A stretch of 7,751 bases of DNA from Syntrophomonadaceae bacterium (GCA_007122565.1 SKTJ01000071.1:1-7751), one strand, 5' to 3'. Positions 1 to 5,720 are shown, counted from the first letter of the stretch. The notes: generated by a model from the sequence alone, not told the origin. Numbers and translations: made by a program.

Positions 1-9
1 ACCCTTCCC

Positions 10-16
10 CCTCCTT
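10..16 (-). promoter_or_regulatory. Ribosome binding site of a gene beginning just left of the window
   Basis: The minus strand reads AAAGGAGGGGG near the left edge, containing a perfect AAGGAGG Shine-Dalgarno core. Nine bases remain between the core and the window edge without an ATG, GTG or TTG at usable spacing, so the start codon should lie immediately outside. A promoter sits about 50 bases upstream. In B. subtilis the ctpB-minJ region is followed by uvrB and uvrA, so uvrB is one guess, but no coding sequence is visible to test it. Confidence 0.6.
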
Positions 17-64
17 TATCTGTTACGATTAGATACTCAGAACACAGCAACCCCCTAAATGAAA

Positions 65-93
65 ATTATATCAATCAGGGGGTATTTTTGCAA
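65..93 (-). promoter_or_regulatory. Sigma-A-type promoter reading leftward out of the window
   Basis: On the minus strand a -35 hexamer TTGCAA (88-93) is followed after exactly 17 bases by a perfect -10 hexamer TATAAT (65-70). Transcription would start near position 58 and give a leader of about 60 bases ending at the strong ribosome binding site at 10-16. The -35 box overlaps a 12-base palindrome (90-101), so regulation by a repressor is plausible. Promoter, operator and ribosome binding site are all correctly ordered, which supports a real transcription start for the next gene. Confidence 0.6.
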
Positions 94-101
94 ACGTTTG
101 C
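90..101. promoter_or_regulatory. Palindromic operator, LacI/CcpA (cre)-like
   Basis: GCAAACGTTTGC is a perfect 12-base palindrome with a central CG, the usual layout of LacI-family operators. Read as TGCAAACGTTTGCG (89-102) it matches 13 of 14 positions of the cre consensus TGNAANCGNWNNCA. It overlaps the -35 hexamer of the leftward promoter, a position where binding would block RNA polymerase. It does not fit the Gram-positive LexA box, which needs four bases between GAAC and GTTC halves. The identity of the regulator is an inference. Confidence 0.45.
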
Positions 102-130
102 GGACGGCTGGGTTGCCGCCCTCCTAAAAA

Positions 131-174
131 GTTGGAATGTTGGAAAGTTGGAAAGGAAAAGAGAAACCTGGGAC
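131..174 (+). repeat. Octamer-tail repeat, copy A
   Basis: Three tandem octamers (GTTGGAAT, GTTGGAAA, GTTGGAAA) are followed by a tail GGAAAAGAGAAACCTGG. The same layout occurs at 1119-1175, 2532-2594 and 5668-5717. Copy A lies in the opposite orientation to copy B at 1119-1175, and the two bracket the small coiled-coil gene. Confidence 0.8.
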
Positions 175-232
175 CCTGAAAAGCAGTCAGAAGTCTTATG
201 TCAGTGAGCCGGAAAAAGCTATCCATCCCGAA

Positions 233-257
233 GGGGCGGACGACCCTGTCCGCCCGC
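233..257 (+). repeat. GGGCGGAC hairpin repeat, copy 1
   Basis: GGGCGGAC (234-241) and GTCCGCCC (248-255) form a perfect 8-base-pair stem with loop GACCCT. Near-identical copies are at 2631-2655 and 7718-7742, all in the same orientation. This copy begins 27 bases after the stop codon of the gene ending at 285. It has no following T-run on either strand, so it is not a standard rho-independent terminator. Confidence 0.8.
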
Positions 258-284
258 GCCCAGGTGCTGAGTCATGCCAAATAT

Positions 285-791
285 TCAAAGTGTCTTCTGC
301 GGCACTTTGACTTCCGGTTTCTGACTTCCAGTAAACAGTACTCCTTCCTTATGACTTTCCAGATTTTCCAGCAGTTCCTGAGTGTGTTGTTCTGCCTGCT
401 CGATTTCGGGAGAAATATAACGTCCCACGTCCTGGATGCTCTTACCTACCAGCTGAATTTTTTGCTGCAGGGCAAAGGATTGCTCCCGTATCTTATGCAC
501 ACTTTGCTCGAGTGCTATTCTTTTTTGCATAATCTCCTGTTTTAAAAGTGAGTTGCCATGAAAAAGACCCTGTAGTCCCTGACTCGCGCCTGCTTTTTCT
601 TCGAAGCCGGAGAGGTTGCCTGTAATCCCCTCCTGTAAAATAAGCTGCTCATCCATGATTTTCTGTAACCCGTCCAACAGGGTCTGCTGTTGCAACTGCA
701 TTGTGATCAGTAATTGCTCCAGTTTGAAACGATTCTGACGCAGACTATTTAATAGCCTGTTCATTTTCTTATCCATTTCCGCCGTATTCAC
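285..791 (-). CDS. Small coiled-coil protein of unknown function
   Basis: I do not recognise this protein. From the chosen GTG at 791 it is 168 residues, rich in Gln, Leu and Glu, with no signal peptide, membrane segment or cysteine. Two long helical, coiled-coil-like stretches (about residues 5-55 and 83-150) are separated by a Gly-rich linker that includes the motif GLQGLFHGN. The helical layout loosely recalls small export chaperones such as FlgN, but I see no diagnostic motif. The GTG start is preferred because AGGGGTGA lies just upstream; an ATG at 815 has AGGA only two bases away, and an ATG at 776 is also possible. The C-terminal tail is low-complexity and its DNA contains two GGAAGTCA units resembling nearby repeats. 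The gene lies about 400 bases downstream of the MinJ-like gene behind a repeat array, so co-transcription is uncertain. Confidence 0.7.
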   Translation of the reverse strand: MNTAEMDKKMNRLLNSLRQNRFKLEQLLITMQLQQQTLLDGLQKIMDEQLILQEGITGNLSGFEEKAGASQGLQGLFHGNSLLKQEIMQKRIALEQSVHKIREQSFALQQKIQLVGKSIQDVGRYISPEIEQAEQHTQELLENLESHKEGVLFTGSQKPEVKVPQKTL

Positions 792-858
792 CTGTTCACC
801 CCTGCCTTTTTGCATTTTCCTGTCAGTATTTTAACCCGCAGGCTTTGCCCCTATGCAA

Positions 859-1049
859 GTAGTCAGGAGTCAGAATGGAGGACAAGTAGTCAGGAGTCAG
901 TAGAAAAGATTAAAGAAGAAAGGGAATAAGGGGAAAGGGACAGTAGTCCGGGAGTCAGTAGTCAGAATGGAGGACAAGTAGTCAGGAGTCAGGGTAAAAA
1001 AGCAAGAAGTATTCAGTAGTCAGGAGTCAGTAGAAAAGATTAAAGAAGA
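859..1049 (+). repeat. GTAGTCAG direct-repeat array
   Basis: The 15-base unit GTAGTCAGGAGTCAG occurs exactly at 859-873, 886-900, 978-992 and 1016-1030, with a variant at 943-958 and a half copy at 958-965. Longer units recur. GTCAGAATGGAGGACAAG precedes the repeat at both 869 and 961, and TAGAAAAGATTAAAGAAGA follows it at both 901 and 1031. The array therefore looks built by duplication of composite segments with offsets of about 92 and 130 bases. A degenerate AGAATGGAGGA recurs at 1080-1090. The plus strand is strongly purine-rich. This fills most of the 395-base gap between the two left-hand genes (792-1186), and I see no other gene in it. Confidence 0.85.
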
Positions 1050-1118
1050 GGACCAGGAGGGGAAAAGGGGGCAGGAGGCAGAATGGAGGAATCAGAATCA
1101 GTGAAAATGGGTGGGGTT

Positions 1119-1175
1119 GGCTTTTCCAGGTTTTATCTTTTCCTTTCCAACTTTCCAACATTCCAACATTCCAAC
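1119..1175 (-). repeat. Octamer-tail repeat, copy B
   Basis: On the minus strand four tandem octamers (two GTTGGAAT, two GTTGGAAA) are followed by the tail GGAAAAGATAAAACCTGG and then AAAAGCC. It begins 11 bases after the stop codon of the MinJ-like gene, in the sense orientation of that gene. It has one octamer more than copies A and D. Confidence 0.85.
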
Positions 1176-1186
1176 TTAACTCCCCC

Positions 1187-2497
1187 TCATTTGCGGGTGA
1201 AGCGGCGGCGCAGTTTGTTCCATAGGGAGCTGGTTTTCATCTCCACATAAACAGCTGCCCCGGGGCCGGGGGAGAAAATAATGCCGATTCCTGCTTCAGC
1301 GTGCCGCTCGTTTAGCTCTATGGGAACAGTCAGTGTACGGTTATCCCGGCTGAGTGTTAAAGTAACCCGCCCGTGCTGCATGGCTAAAATCTGCCGGAAC
1401 TCCATCTCTGTACGCAGTTTGTAGCCGTTAATTTCCAACAGCCGGTCCCCAGACTGCAAACCGGAACGGTACGCAGCTGAACCGGGGATTAACGCCATAA
1501 CCTGGGGGCCGTCTTCCCCTGTCTGGAAGAGGGGAGGTGCAGCAAACTCAGCAGTGTTCCCTATTTTTATCAGGAACTCATGTCCGAGGGGAGCAATCAG
1601 GGCAGCCGCAATTATCAACGGGGGATAATATATGGACGCAATGGTCGTTGCGGAAAGGATCAGGCTGTAAAGAGCCAGGTGATAAGCTGTTTTCACCCGC
1701 TTCTTTTCAGGCTTGCTGGAGAGAGCCAGATCACCGTATCCCAGCCCTGCTACGAGGGGAACCATCAAATAAATAACCCTTTCCCCACCGCCCACGCTCA
1801 TTACTGTTCCCAGCAGGGGCCACCAATCTGGCATGGACACTCCGCCCACAAACATCTCCGATGTTTCCGCCACGATCAGGGCCCAAAGACCCATCAGGGG
1901 CAGGGGCCAAAAGCGCTGCATGCTGAAACCGCCCACGATCTTCCCTGAGGGAGCCTTGAGGTAGATGGGGCTGGCGCCGCGATGACCGCTGAGTAGAATG
2001 AGCAAAGCTTCTGTGAGGTGCAGGATACCAACCAGTGCCAGGAGGCCGGGAAGGTGTATCTCCATCAGACCACCGATAATACCACCAACAGCAGGCAGTT
2101 CCACAAGGCCGGGATAAAAGGGTTGCAGTGCCTGCAATAGTAGAGAAGACACCGCCAGAATACCCCCGGCATAGGCAAAACAAAGATAACGGGGATTAAT
2201 CATAAATAGCAGGATGGCAACGGGCCAAAGGTAAATTATCCCTATTTTATCCAGGGATATCCCCAGGATCAGTAGAAAAAAACTGCCAAAAATACCGCCA
2301 ATGATGCCGAAAAAGATGGAATACAGTGTTTGTTGCGCCACGTTGTTGATTGCCTGGCCGAATAACTTTTTTTCCATGTTCACAGAGCGGCGGTATTGCA
2401 TAAAGACAATAAAAATAACCAGCCAAAAAAAAGGTGTTATAAAAGTATACATCAGGGTGTTAAACATGAGGGATAATATATCAAACCAGAATTGCAC
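1187..2497 (-). CDS. MinJ-like polytopic membrane protein with C-terminal PDZ domain
   Basis: This 436-residue protein has about eight hydrophobic segments (roughly residues 15-33, 57-80, 85-101, 104-124, 149-170, 197-213, 238-255, 271-302). A single PDZ domain follows at about 331-395, with the typical IPGSAAYRSGLQSGDRLLEI core, and then a basic tail. B. subtilis MinJ, which links DivIVA to MinCD at the division site, has the same architecture and similar length, and sits near ctpB and ftsEX. The N-terminal segment followed by a basic stretch (QYRRS) also resembles MinJ. The start is taken as GTG at 2497 because AAGGGG lies eight bases upstream. ATG at 2515 lacks a ribosome binding site, and the further upstream ATG at 2608 would require translating a repeat element. 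A role in division-site placement is inferred from architecture and synteny; another PDZ membrane protein remains possible. Confidence 0.8.
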   Translation of the reverse strand: MQFWFDILSLMFNTLMYTFITPFFWLVIFIVFMQYRRSVNMEKKLFGQAINNVAQQTLYSIFFGIIGGIFGSFFLLILGISLDKIGIIYLWPVAILLFMINPRYLCFAYAGGILAVSSLLLQALQPFYPGLVELPAVGGIIGGLMEIHLPGLLALVGILHLTEALLILLSGHRGASPIYLKAPSGKIVGGFSMQRFWPLPLMGLWALIVAETSEMFVGGVSMPDWWPLLGTVMSVGGGERVIYLMVPLVAGLGYGDLALSSKPEKKRVKTAYHLALYSLILSATTIASIYYPPLIIAAALIAPLGHEFLIKIGNTAEFAAPPLFQTGEDGPQVMALIPGSAAYRSGLQSGDRLLEINGYKLRTEMEFRQILAMQHGRVTLTLSRDNRTLTVPIELNERHAEAGIGIIFSPGPGAAVYVEMKTSSLWNKLRRRFTRK

Positions 2498-2531
2498 GCC
2501 TCCGGCCCCTTTCATGAAAATGCTAAAACAA

Positions 2532-2594
2532 GTTGGATAGTTGGATAGTTGGACAGTTAGATAGGAAAAGATAAAACCTGAGTAAAGCCGAATT
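2532..2594 (+). repeat. Octamer-tail repeat, copy C
   Basis: Four octamers (GTTGGATA twice, GTTGGACA, GTTAGATA) lead into the tail GGAAAAGATAAAACCTG and then AAAGCCGAA. It lies upstream of the MinJ-like gene and in the opposite orientation to its transcription. The repeat happens to be open in the gene's reading frame, which creates a false N-terminal extension back to 2608. Confidence 0.8.
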
Positions 2595-2630
2595 CCAGCC
2601 ATTTTCATTGCCTGATAGTACCGTGCCGTA

Positions 2631-2655
2631 GGGGCGGACGACCCTGTCCGCCCGC
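2631..2655 (+). repeat. GGGCGGAC hairpin repeat, copy 2
   Basis: This copy is identical to copy 1 over 25 bases: GGGCGGAC, loop GACCCT, GTCCGCCC, with the same flanking G and GC. It starts about 16 bases beyond the stop codon of the S41 protease gene. There is no T-run after the stem, so simple intrinsic termination is not supported. Confidence 0.8.
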
Positions 2656-2671
2656 CTTTACCATAAAATTA

Positions 2672-4063
2672 TCAGGTTCGCTTCAACAGGTCCTCGGCCG
2701 CCTGAAGCTGGGCATCCATCTGCCGCGCCTGCTCGCCCAGTACTGAACGGAGCTGCTCCCGCGTTGTTATATCCAGGGTTGCGTCAGCAGAAAGACCCTC
2801 ATGACGCTGGAATTGCAGCAGCGCTTCCCGGGTAAGGGGATCAAATATGCCGGATTTTTCCAGAGGAAACCCGAGAAAATGCAGCATCTCCTGCAACAGC
2901 AACACTTTTTCTCCCATATCCCCCTCTTTTAAATCGCGTGGAATGGGACGGTACTGCAGGAAGTACTCGGGGGGCATCTCCACCATAATGTCAGGTTGCA
3001 GGCCATTCTGGTGTAAATCGTGCCCGGCCGGGGTCAGGTATTTGGCAATAGTATAGCGCAGCCCGCCGCCGTCACTTAGATATTGCAAGTGTTGCACTGT
3101 GGCCTTGCCGAAGGAAGGAGTGCCAATCAAGGAGGCATTCCCACTATCATGCAACGCACCGGCAATGATCTCGGCCGCACTGGCTGAATGCTCGTTAATC
3201 AGAACAGCAATGGTATAATCGCGAGGCTCTGCCTGAGACATGTAGCGCTCCTGTGTATTGCCGTCCCGGTCTACAACCCGGGTGATCTCACCTGCAGGAA
3301 CGATTGCCTTGCCCACCTCTATTGCTTCATCCACAATCCCCCCCGGATTATCACGCAGGTCAAGAATGAGGCCATTAAGCTCCTCCCGCTCCAGGCGTTC
3401 CAGCGCTTTGGCAAAATCTGTACCGGTTTGTTGATCAAAGCTGGTAATCTGAATATATCCGATCGAATCGTCCAAGATTTCGGCGAATACTGTTTCCCTT
3501 TCAATGTCCCCCCTGATGATCGTCAGCGATAACAATTCGGCCTCGCCGACACGCTGGATTCCCGCCTCCACCTCAGTTCCGCCCGGGCCTCTTAAGAGAC
3601 GGGCCACCTCATCAACGGCAAGCCCCAGGACGCTTTCCCCATCCACTTTAACAATACGATCCCCGGGGAGCATACCGACACGCTGGGCCGGTGAATCTTT
3701 GATTACCCGGAGTACAAGCACTTCATCCTCGCCTCCGGTAATCTCCACACCAATACCGCTGAACGAACCAGTGGTATGAATGAGCAACTCACGCAAAGAT
3801 TCAGGTGTAAGATACATGGTGTGGGGATCTTCAAGAGAGCGGAGCATCCCCTCAACAGAGCCTCGGATCAGCGTTTCCTCTTCTACAGGCTCAATGTATT
3901 TATCCTGAATCAGTTCCCATACTTCCCAAAAAAGCCCCGCTTCACTCTCCCCCCGCGTCGTCATCTGTACATCTGCGGGAGAAAATAAAAAGCGGGCCAG
4001 TAATAAGGTTGCCGTGTTGCTGAGTAAAAGAAGCATCAGTAACACAACCAGTAACCGCTTCAT
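2672..4063 (-). CDS. ctpB: CtpA/CtpB-type S41 carboxyl-terminal processing protease
   Basis: This is a secreted or membrane-tethered serine protease of family S41, which trims C-termini of envelope proteins. Numbering from the TTG at 4072: hydrophobic signal or anchor at 5-27, PDZ domain at about 105-188 (PAQRVGMLPGDRIVKVDG), and protease core at about 195-365. The catalytic Ser-Lys-Gln set is intact: S298 in EHSASAAEI, K323 in SFGKATVQ and Q327. A peptidoglycan-binding type 1 domain covers about 381-445. This PDZ-S41-PG-binding order is that of B. subtilis CtpB, which cleaves SpoIVFA to activate sigma-K processing and lies beside ftsEX there. ATG at 4063 is preferred over TTG at 4072, as GTGAG lies nine bases before it. 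A terminator separates it from the M23 gene, so it probably has its own promoter. The ctpB rather than ctpA label rests on synteny. Confidence 0.93.
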   Translation of the reverse strand: MKRLLVVLLMLLLLSNTATLLLARFLFSPADVQMTTRGESEAGLFWEVWELIQDKYIEPVEEETLIRGSVEGMLRSLEDPHTMYLTPESLRELLIHTTGSFSGIGVEITGGEDEVLVLRVIKDSPAQRVGMLPGDRIVKVDGESVLGLAVDEVARLLRGPGGTEVEAGIQRVGEAELLSLTIIRGDIERETVFAEILDDSIGYIQITSFDQQTGTDFAKALERLEREELNGLILDLRDNPGGIVDEAIEVGKAIVPAGEITRVVDRDGNTQERYMSQAEPRDYTIAVLINEHSASAAEIIAGALHDSGNASLIGTPSFGKATVQHLQYLSDGGGLRYTIAKYLTPAGHDLHQNGLQPDIMVEMPPEYFLQYRPIPRDLKEGDMGEKVLLLQEMLHFLGFPLEKSGIFDPLTREALLQFQRHEGLSADATLDITTREQLRSVLGEQARQMDAQLQAAEDLLKRT

Positions 4064-4079
4064 ATTAATCAACTCACAT

Positions 4080-4109
4080 ATTATAGAATCATTACAATAT
4101 AGTATTATA
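4080..4109 (-). promoter_or_regulatory. AT-rich candidate promoter region before the S41 protease
   Basis: On the minus strand two perfect TATAAT hexamers lie at 4104-4109 and 4080-4085, inside a very AT-rich stretch between the terminator and the protease start. A promoter is expected here because termination occurs at 4232-4268. I find no convincing -35 box at 16-18 bases from either hexamer, so a different sigma factor, possibly a sporulation one, or a weak promoter is possible. Confidence 0.3.
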
Positions 4110-4142
4110 TCGCTTTACCAATAAAAATACCACCCAAACAAA

Positions 4143-4217
4143 GTCAAAAGTCAAATGTCGAAAGTCGAAAGTCAATAACAAGCCCAGTCCAGCGTAAAAA
4201 GTCCAACGTCTAAAGTC
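4143..4217 (+). repeat. GTCAAAA/GTCGAAA heptamer repeat array
   Basis: From 4143 to 4175 nearly five tandem heptamers occur: GTCAAAA, GTCAAAT, GTCGAAA, GTCGAAA, GTCAA. A second, degenerate stretch at 4187-4217 keeps the seven-base period: GTCCAGC, GTAAAAA, GTCCAAC, GTCTAAA, GTC. An inverted copy is at 4355-4377, on the far side of the terminator hairpins. Confidence 0.75.
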
Positions 4218-4231
4218 TTTTTTAAAAAAAT

Positions 4232-4268
4232 AAAATGCGACAGGGGACGGTTCTCTCTGTCGCATTTT
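4232..4268. terminator. Bidirectional rho-independent terminator between the M23 and S41 genes
   Basis: TGCGACAG (4236-4243) pairs perfectly with CTGTCGCA (4257-4264), extended by AAAA against TTTT at the base. On the plus strand the stem is followed by TTTTTTG. On the minus strand it is followed by TTTTATTTTTTT. Both directions therefore carry a U-tract. For the minus-strand genes it should end the ftsE-ftsX-M23 transcript before the S41 protease gene. Confidence 0.75.
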
Positions 4269-4327
4269 TTGTTTTCCACAACATAATCCTCATTCACGGG
4301 CGGCTGTGGGCAGCCGCCCCTACGTTC
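4236..4327 (+). repeat. 92-base composite repeat, copy 1 (terminator stem plus GGGCGGCTG hairpin)
   Basis: These 92 bases recur at 7591-7682 with only two differences and in the same orientation. The unit contains the TGCGACAG terminator stem, a conserved linker (CCACAACATAATCCTCATTC) and a second perfect hairpin: GGGCGGCTG (4298-4306), loop TGGG, CAGCCGCCC (4311-4319). No reading frame is present, so it looks like a small non-coding dispersed element. Confidence 0.85.
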
Positions 4328-4354
4328 GGGAAACAAGAAGCAACTTATCTTCTG

Positions 4355-4377
4355 CCTTTCGACATTTGACTTTCGAC
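4355..4377 (-). repeat. Inverted GTCGAAA heptamer repeat after the M23 gene
   Basis: On the minus strand the sequence reads GTCGAAA, GTCAAAT, GTCGAAA, then GG, beginning six bases after the M23 stop codon. It is inverted relative to the array at 4143-4175, so the two could pair as long arms around the terminator and hairpin. Confidence 0.7.
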
Positions 4378-4383
4378 TTGCCT

Positions 4384-5622
4384 TTAGAAATAATTCATGG
4401 GGTTATGACGTTCTCCGTTAATGCGTACTTCGAAGTGCAGGTGTGGGCCCGTGCTGGCCCCGGTAGAGCCGACGATGGCAATGGGTTCTCCCCGAACAAC
4501 CACCTGCTTCGGTGAAACGAGGAGTGTATGGGCATGGGCATAAAGAGTGGTAAGGTTGGCACCATTTTCCATGTGGCCGTGATCGAGGATCACGGTTCGT
4601 CCATATCCACCCTGAGAGCCGGCGACAAGCACAACGCCATGATCCGCCGCCAGTATATGTACCGGGTTACCGCCGTAGGAACGGGATCCGGGCCAGCGGT
4701 TATGGGGAATACCGATATCAATCCCCCCGTGAAAAACCCCGGGACGCCTGGTAATGGGGTGGGTGCGATTACCGAAAGGAGAGGTGATCCATCCGGTTCC
4801 ATATTCGGCCAGGGGCCACAGTAGTTTTCCGGAGGGTTTAAACTGAGCTGTTAAGCGGCGCATCTCATCCTGGAGTTGTTTAATTAACTCCTCAACCCGC
4901 TTTGATTCCTGCTCCAGTTCCTCGATAGCCTGCTCCTGTGCTTCGATTGCTGCCATCACGTTGGCAAGAATCGTTTCCCGGTTGGCCAACTGCCGGGTTA
5001 CCTCCTCCTGCCGGCTCACCAGGCCCCGCTGCATTTCCTGCAACTCCGCTTTTTCCGCCTCGAGCTCATCCTTTTGCTCTTGCACAGCCATCCGCTCCAT
5101 GAAAGCTTCCTCCAGGAGCAGTAAGTCAAACTCGGCGATGAGCTTAAGATCATGGAGGCGAGTTAAGAATTCGGCAAAGCTGTAGGCATTAAAAAGCACA
5201 TCCAGATAACCCGTATCCCCGCTTTCGTATATGGCACGCAGACGCCTTTTTAAGAGTTCGTCCCGCGCTTCAACATGGGCCTCCGCCTCCGCCAGTTCTT
5301 CCTCCTTCACTACAATGGCGAGCTCCGTATCCTCTATATTCTGCTCCAACTGGCTGATCTCGCGGCGCAGCTCTGTCAAGTTTGCTTCCAGCTTATGTAG
5401 TTCTCCCAGCAGGCGTTGCTCCTCGTTCTGATAAGCGGCCAGTTCGCTGCTGCGTGATTCAAGAGTGCTCTGGATTTCAGAGAGTTCATCCTGGGTTTGC
5501 TCTATCTCCCGTTCTTTTTGCTGTAATTCCGTAGCGTAACCGGGCAATACCAGTGTCGCGGCAACAAAAGCAATCAACAGGAACACGGTCAGGCTTTTTA
5601 AACCCTTTGCTTGTGTGGCCAA
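4384..5622 (-). CDS. Coiled-coil M23 murein endopeptidase, likely FtsEX-controlled (EnvC-like)
   Basis: This 412-residue exported peptidoglycan hydrolase has an N-terminal signal sequence (hydrophobic 11-28, AYA-like cleavage region near 30). A long coiled coil covers about 31-130 and 165-260, broken by a segment (133-165, YESGDTGYLDVLFNAYSFAE) that matches the hinge seen in EnvC and PcsB-type activators. A C-terminal LytM/M23 domain spans about 270-412. The zinc ligands H298, D302 and H396 and the catalytic H363 and H394 are all present, so it should be an active D,L-endopeptidase. The TTG start is supported by a perfect AAGGAGG nine bases upstream. It lies 98 bases after ftsX with no terminator between, so it is probably co-transcribed and is the natural FtsEX client. 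An insertion of about 12 residues (306-318) follows the HxxxD motif. Confidence 0.92.
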   Translation of the reverse strand: MATQAKGLKSLTVFLLIAFVAATLVLPGYATELQQKEREIEQTQDELSEIQSTLESRSSELAAYQNEEQRLLGELHKLEANLTELRREISQLEQNIEDTELAIVVKEEELAEAEAHVEARDELLKRRLRAIYESGDTGYLDVLFNAYSFAEFLTRLHDLKLIAEFDLLLLEEAFMERMAVQEQKDELEAEKAELQEMQRGLVSRQEEVTRQLANRETILANVMAAIEAQEQAIEELEQESKRVEELIKQLQDEMRRLTAQFKPSGKLLWPLAEYGTGWITSPFGNRTHPITRRPGVFHGGIDIGIPHNRWPGSRSYGGNPVHILAADHGVVLVAGSQGGYGRTVILDHGHMENGANLTTLYAHAHTLLVSPKQVVVRGEPIAIVGSTGASTGPHLHFEVRINGERHNPMNYF

Positions 5623-5631
5623 CTCTCTTTG

Positions 5632-5638
5632 CCTCCTT
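5632..5638 (-). promoter_or_regulatory. Ribosome binding site fixing the TTG start of the M23 gene
   Basis: The minus strand reads TTAAGGAGGC, a perfect Shine-Dalgarno core, nine bases before the TTG at 5622. No ATG or GTG in frame is as well placed, so this site decides the start. Confidence 0.85.
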
Positions 5639-5667
5639 AAATCCAGTTTGCATTCAGGATGCTATGT

Positions 5668-5717
5668 TCGGCTTTTCCCGGTTTATCTTTTCCTATCCAA
5701 CTTTCCAACTTTCCAAC
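5668..5717 (-). repeat. Octamer-tail repeat, copy D
   Basis: On the minus strand the units GTTGGAAA, GTTGGAAA, GTTGGATA are followed by GGAAAAGATAAACCGGG and AAAAGCCGAA. The first unit begins three bases after the ftsX stop codon. The element fills half of the gap between ftsX and the M23 gene and is in the sense orientation. Confidence 0.85.
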
Positions 5718-5720
5718 TGT

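Noticed and set aside
50..83. ACCCCCT...AGGGGGT hairpin followed by TATTTTTG, read as a plus-strand terminator
   Set aside because: The stem is short with a 20-base loop, no plus-strand gene precedes it, and one arm falls in the spacer of the much better minus-strand promoter.
90..101. LexA (SOS) box at the left-edge promoter
   Set aside because: The halves AAAC and GTTT abut directly, whereas Gram-positive LexA sites need four bases between GAAC and GTTC.
198..545. Plus-strand 115-residue frame antisense to the small coiled-coil gene
   Set aside because: It crosses a hairpin repeat and the intergenic boundary, and the minus-strand frame has the better composition and ribosome binding site.
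859..1049. The GTAGTCAG array as a CRISPR array
   Set aside because: Units are only 15 bases, spacing is irregular (27 to 92 bases), the spacers themselves repeat, and no cas gene is visible.
1731..2183. 150-residue minus-strand frame inside the MinJ-like gene
   Set aside because: It overlaps a well-supported gene in another frame and has an Arg/Ser/Pro-rich composition typical of a shadow frame.
2498..2608. N-terminal extension of the MinJ-like protein to the ATG at 2608
   Set aside because: The extra residues are the translation of octamer repeat C, and no ribosome binding site supports this start.
4237..4327. The 92-base repeat as a remnant of an insertion sequence or a MITE
   Set aside because: I see no terminal inverted repeats, target-site duplication or transposase fragment at either copy, so only the neutral description as a composite repeat is supported.
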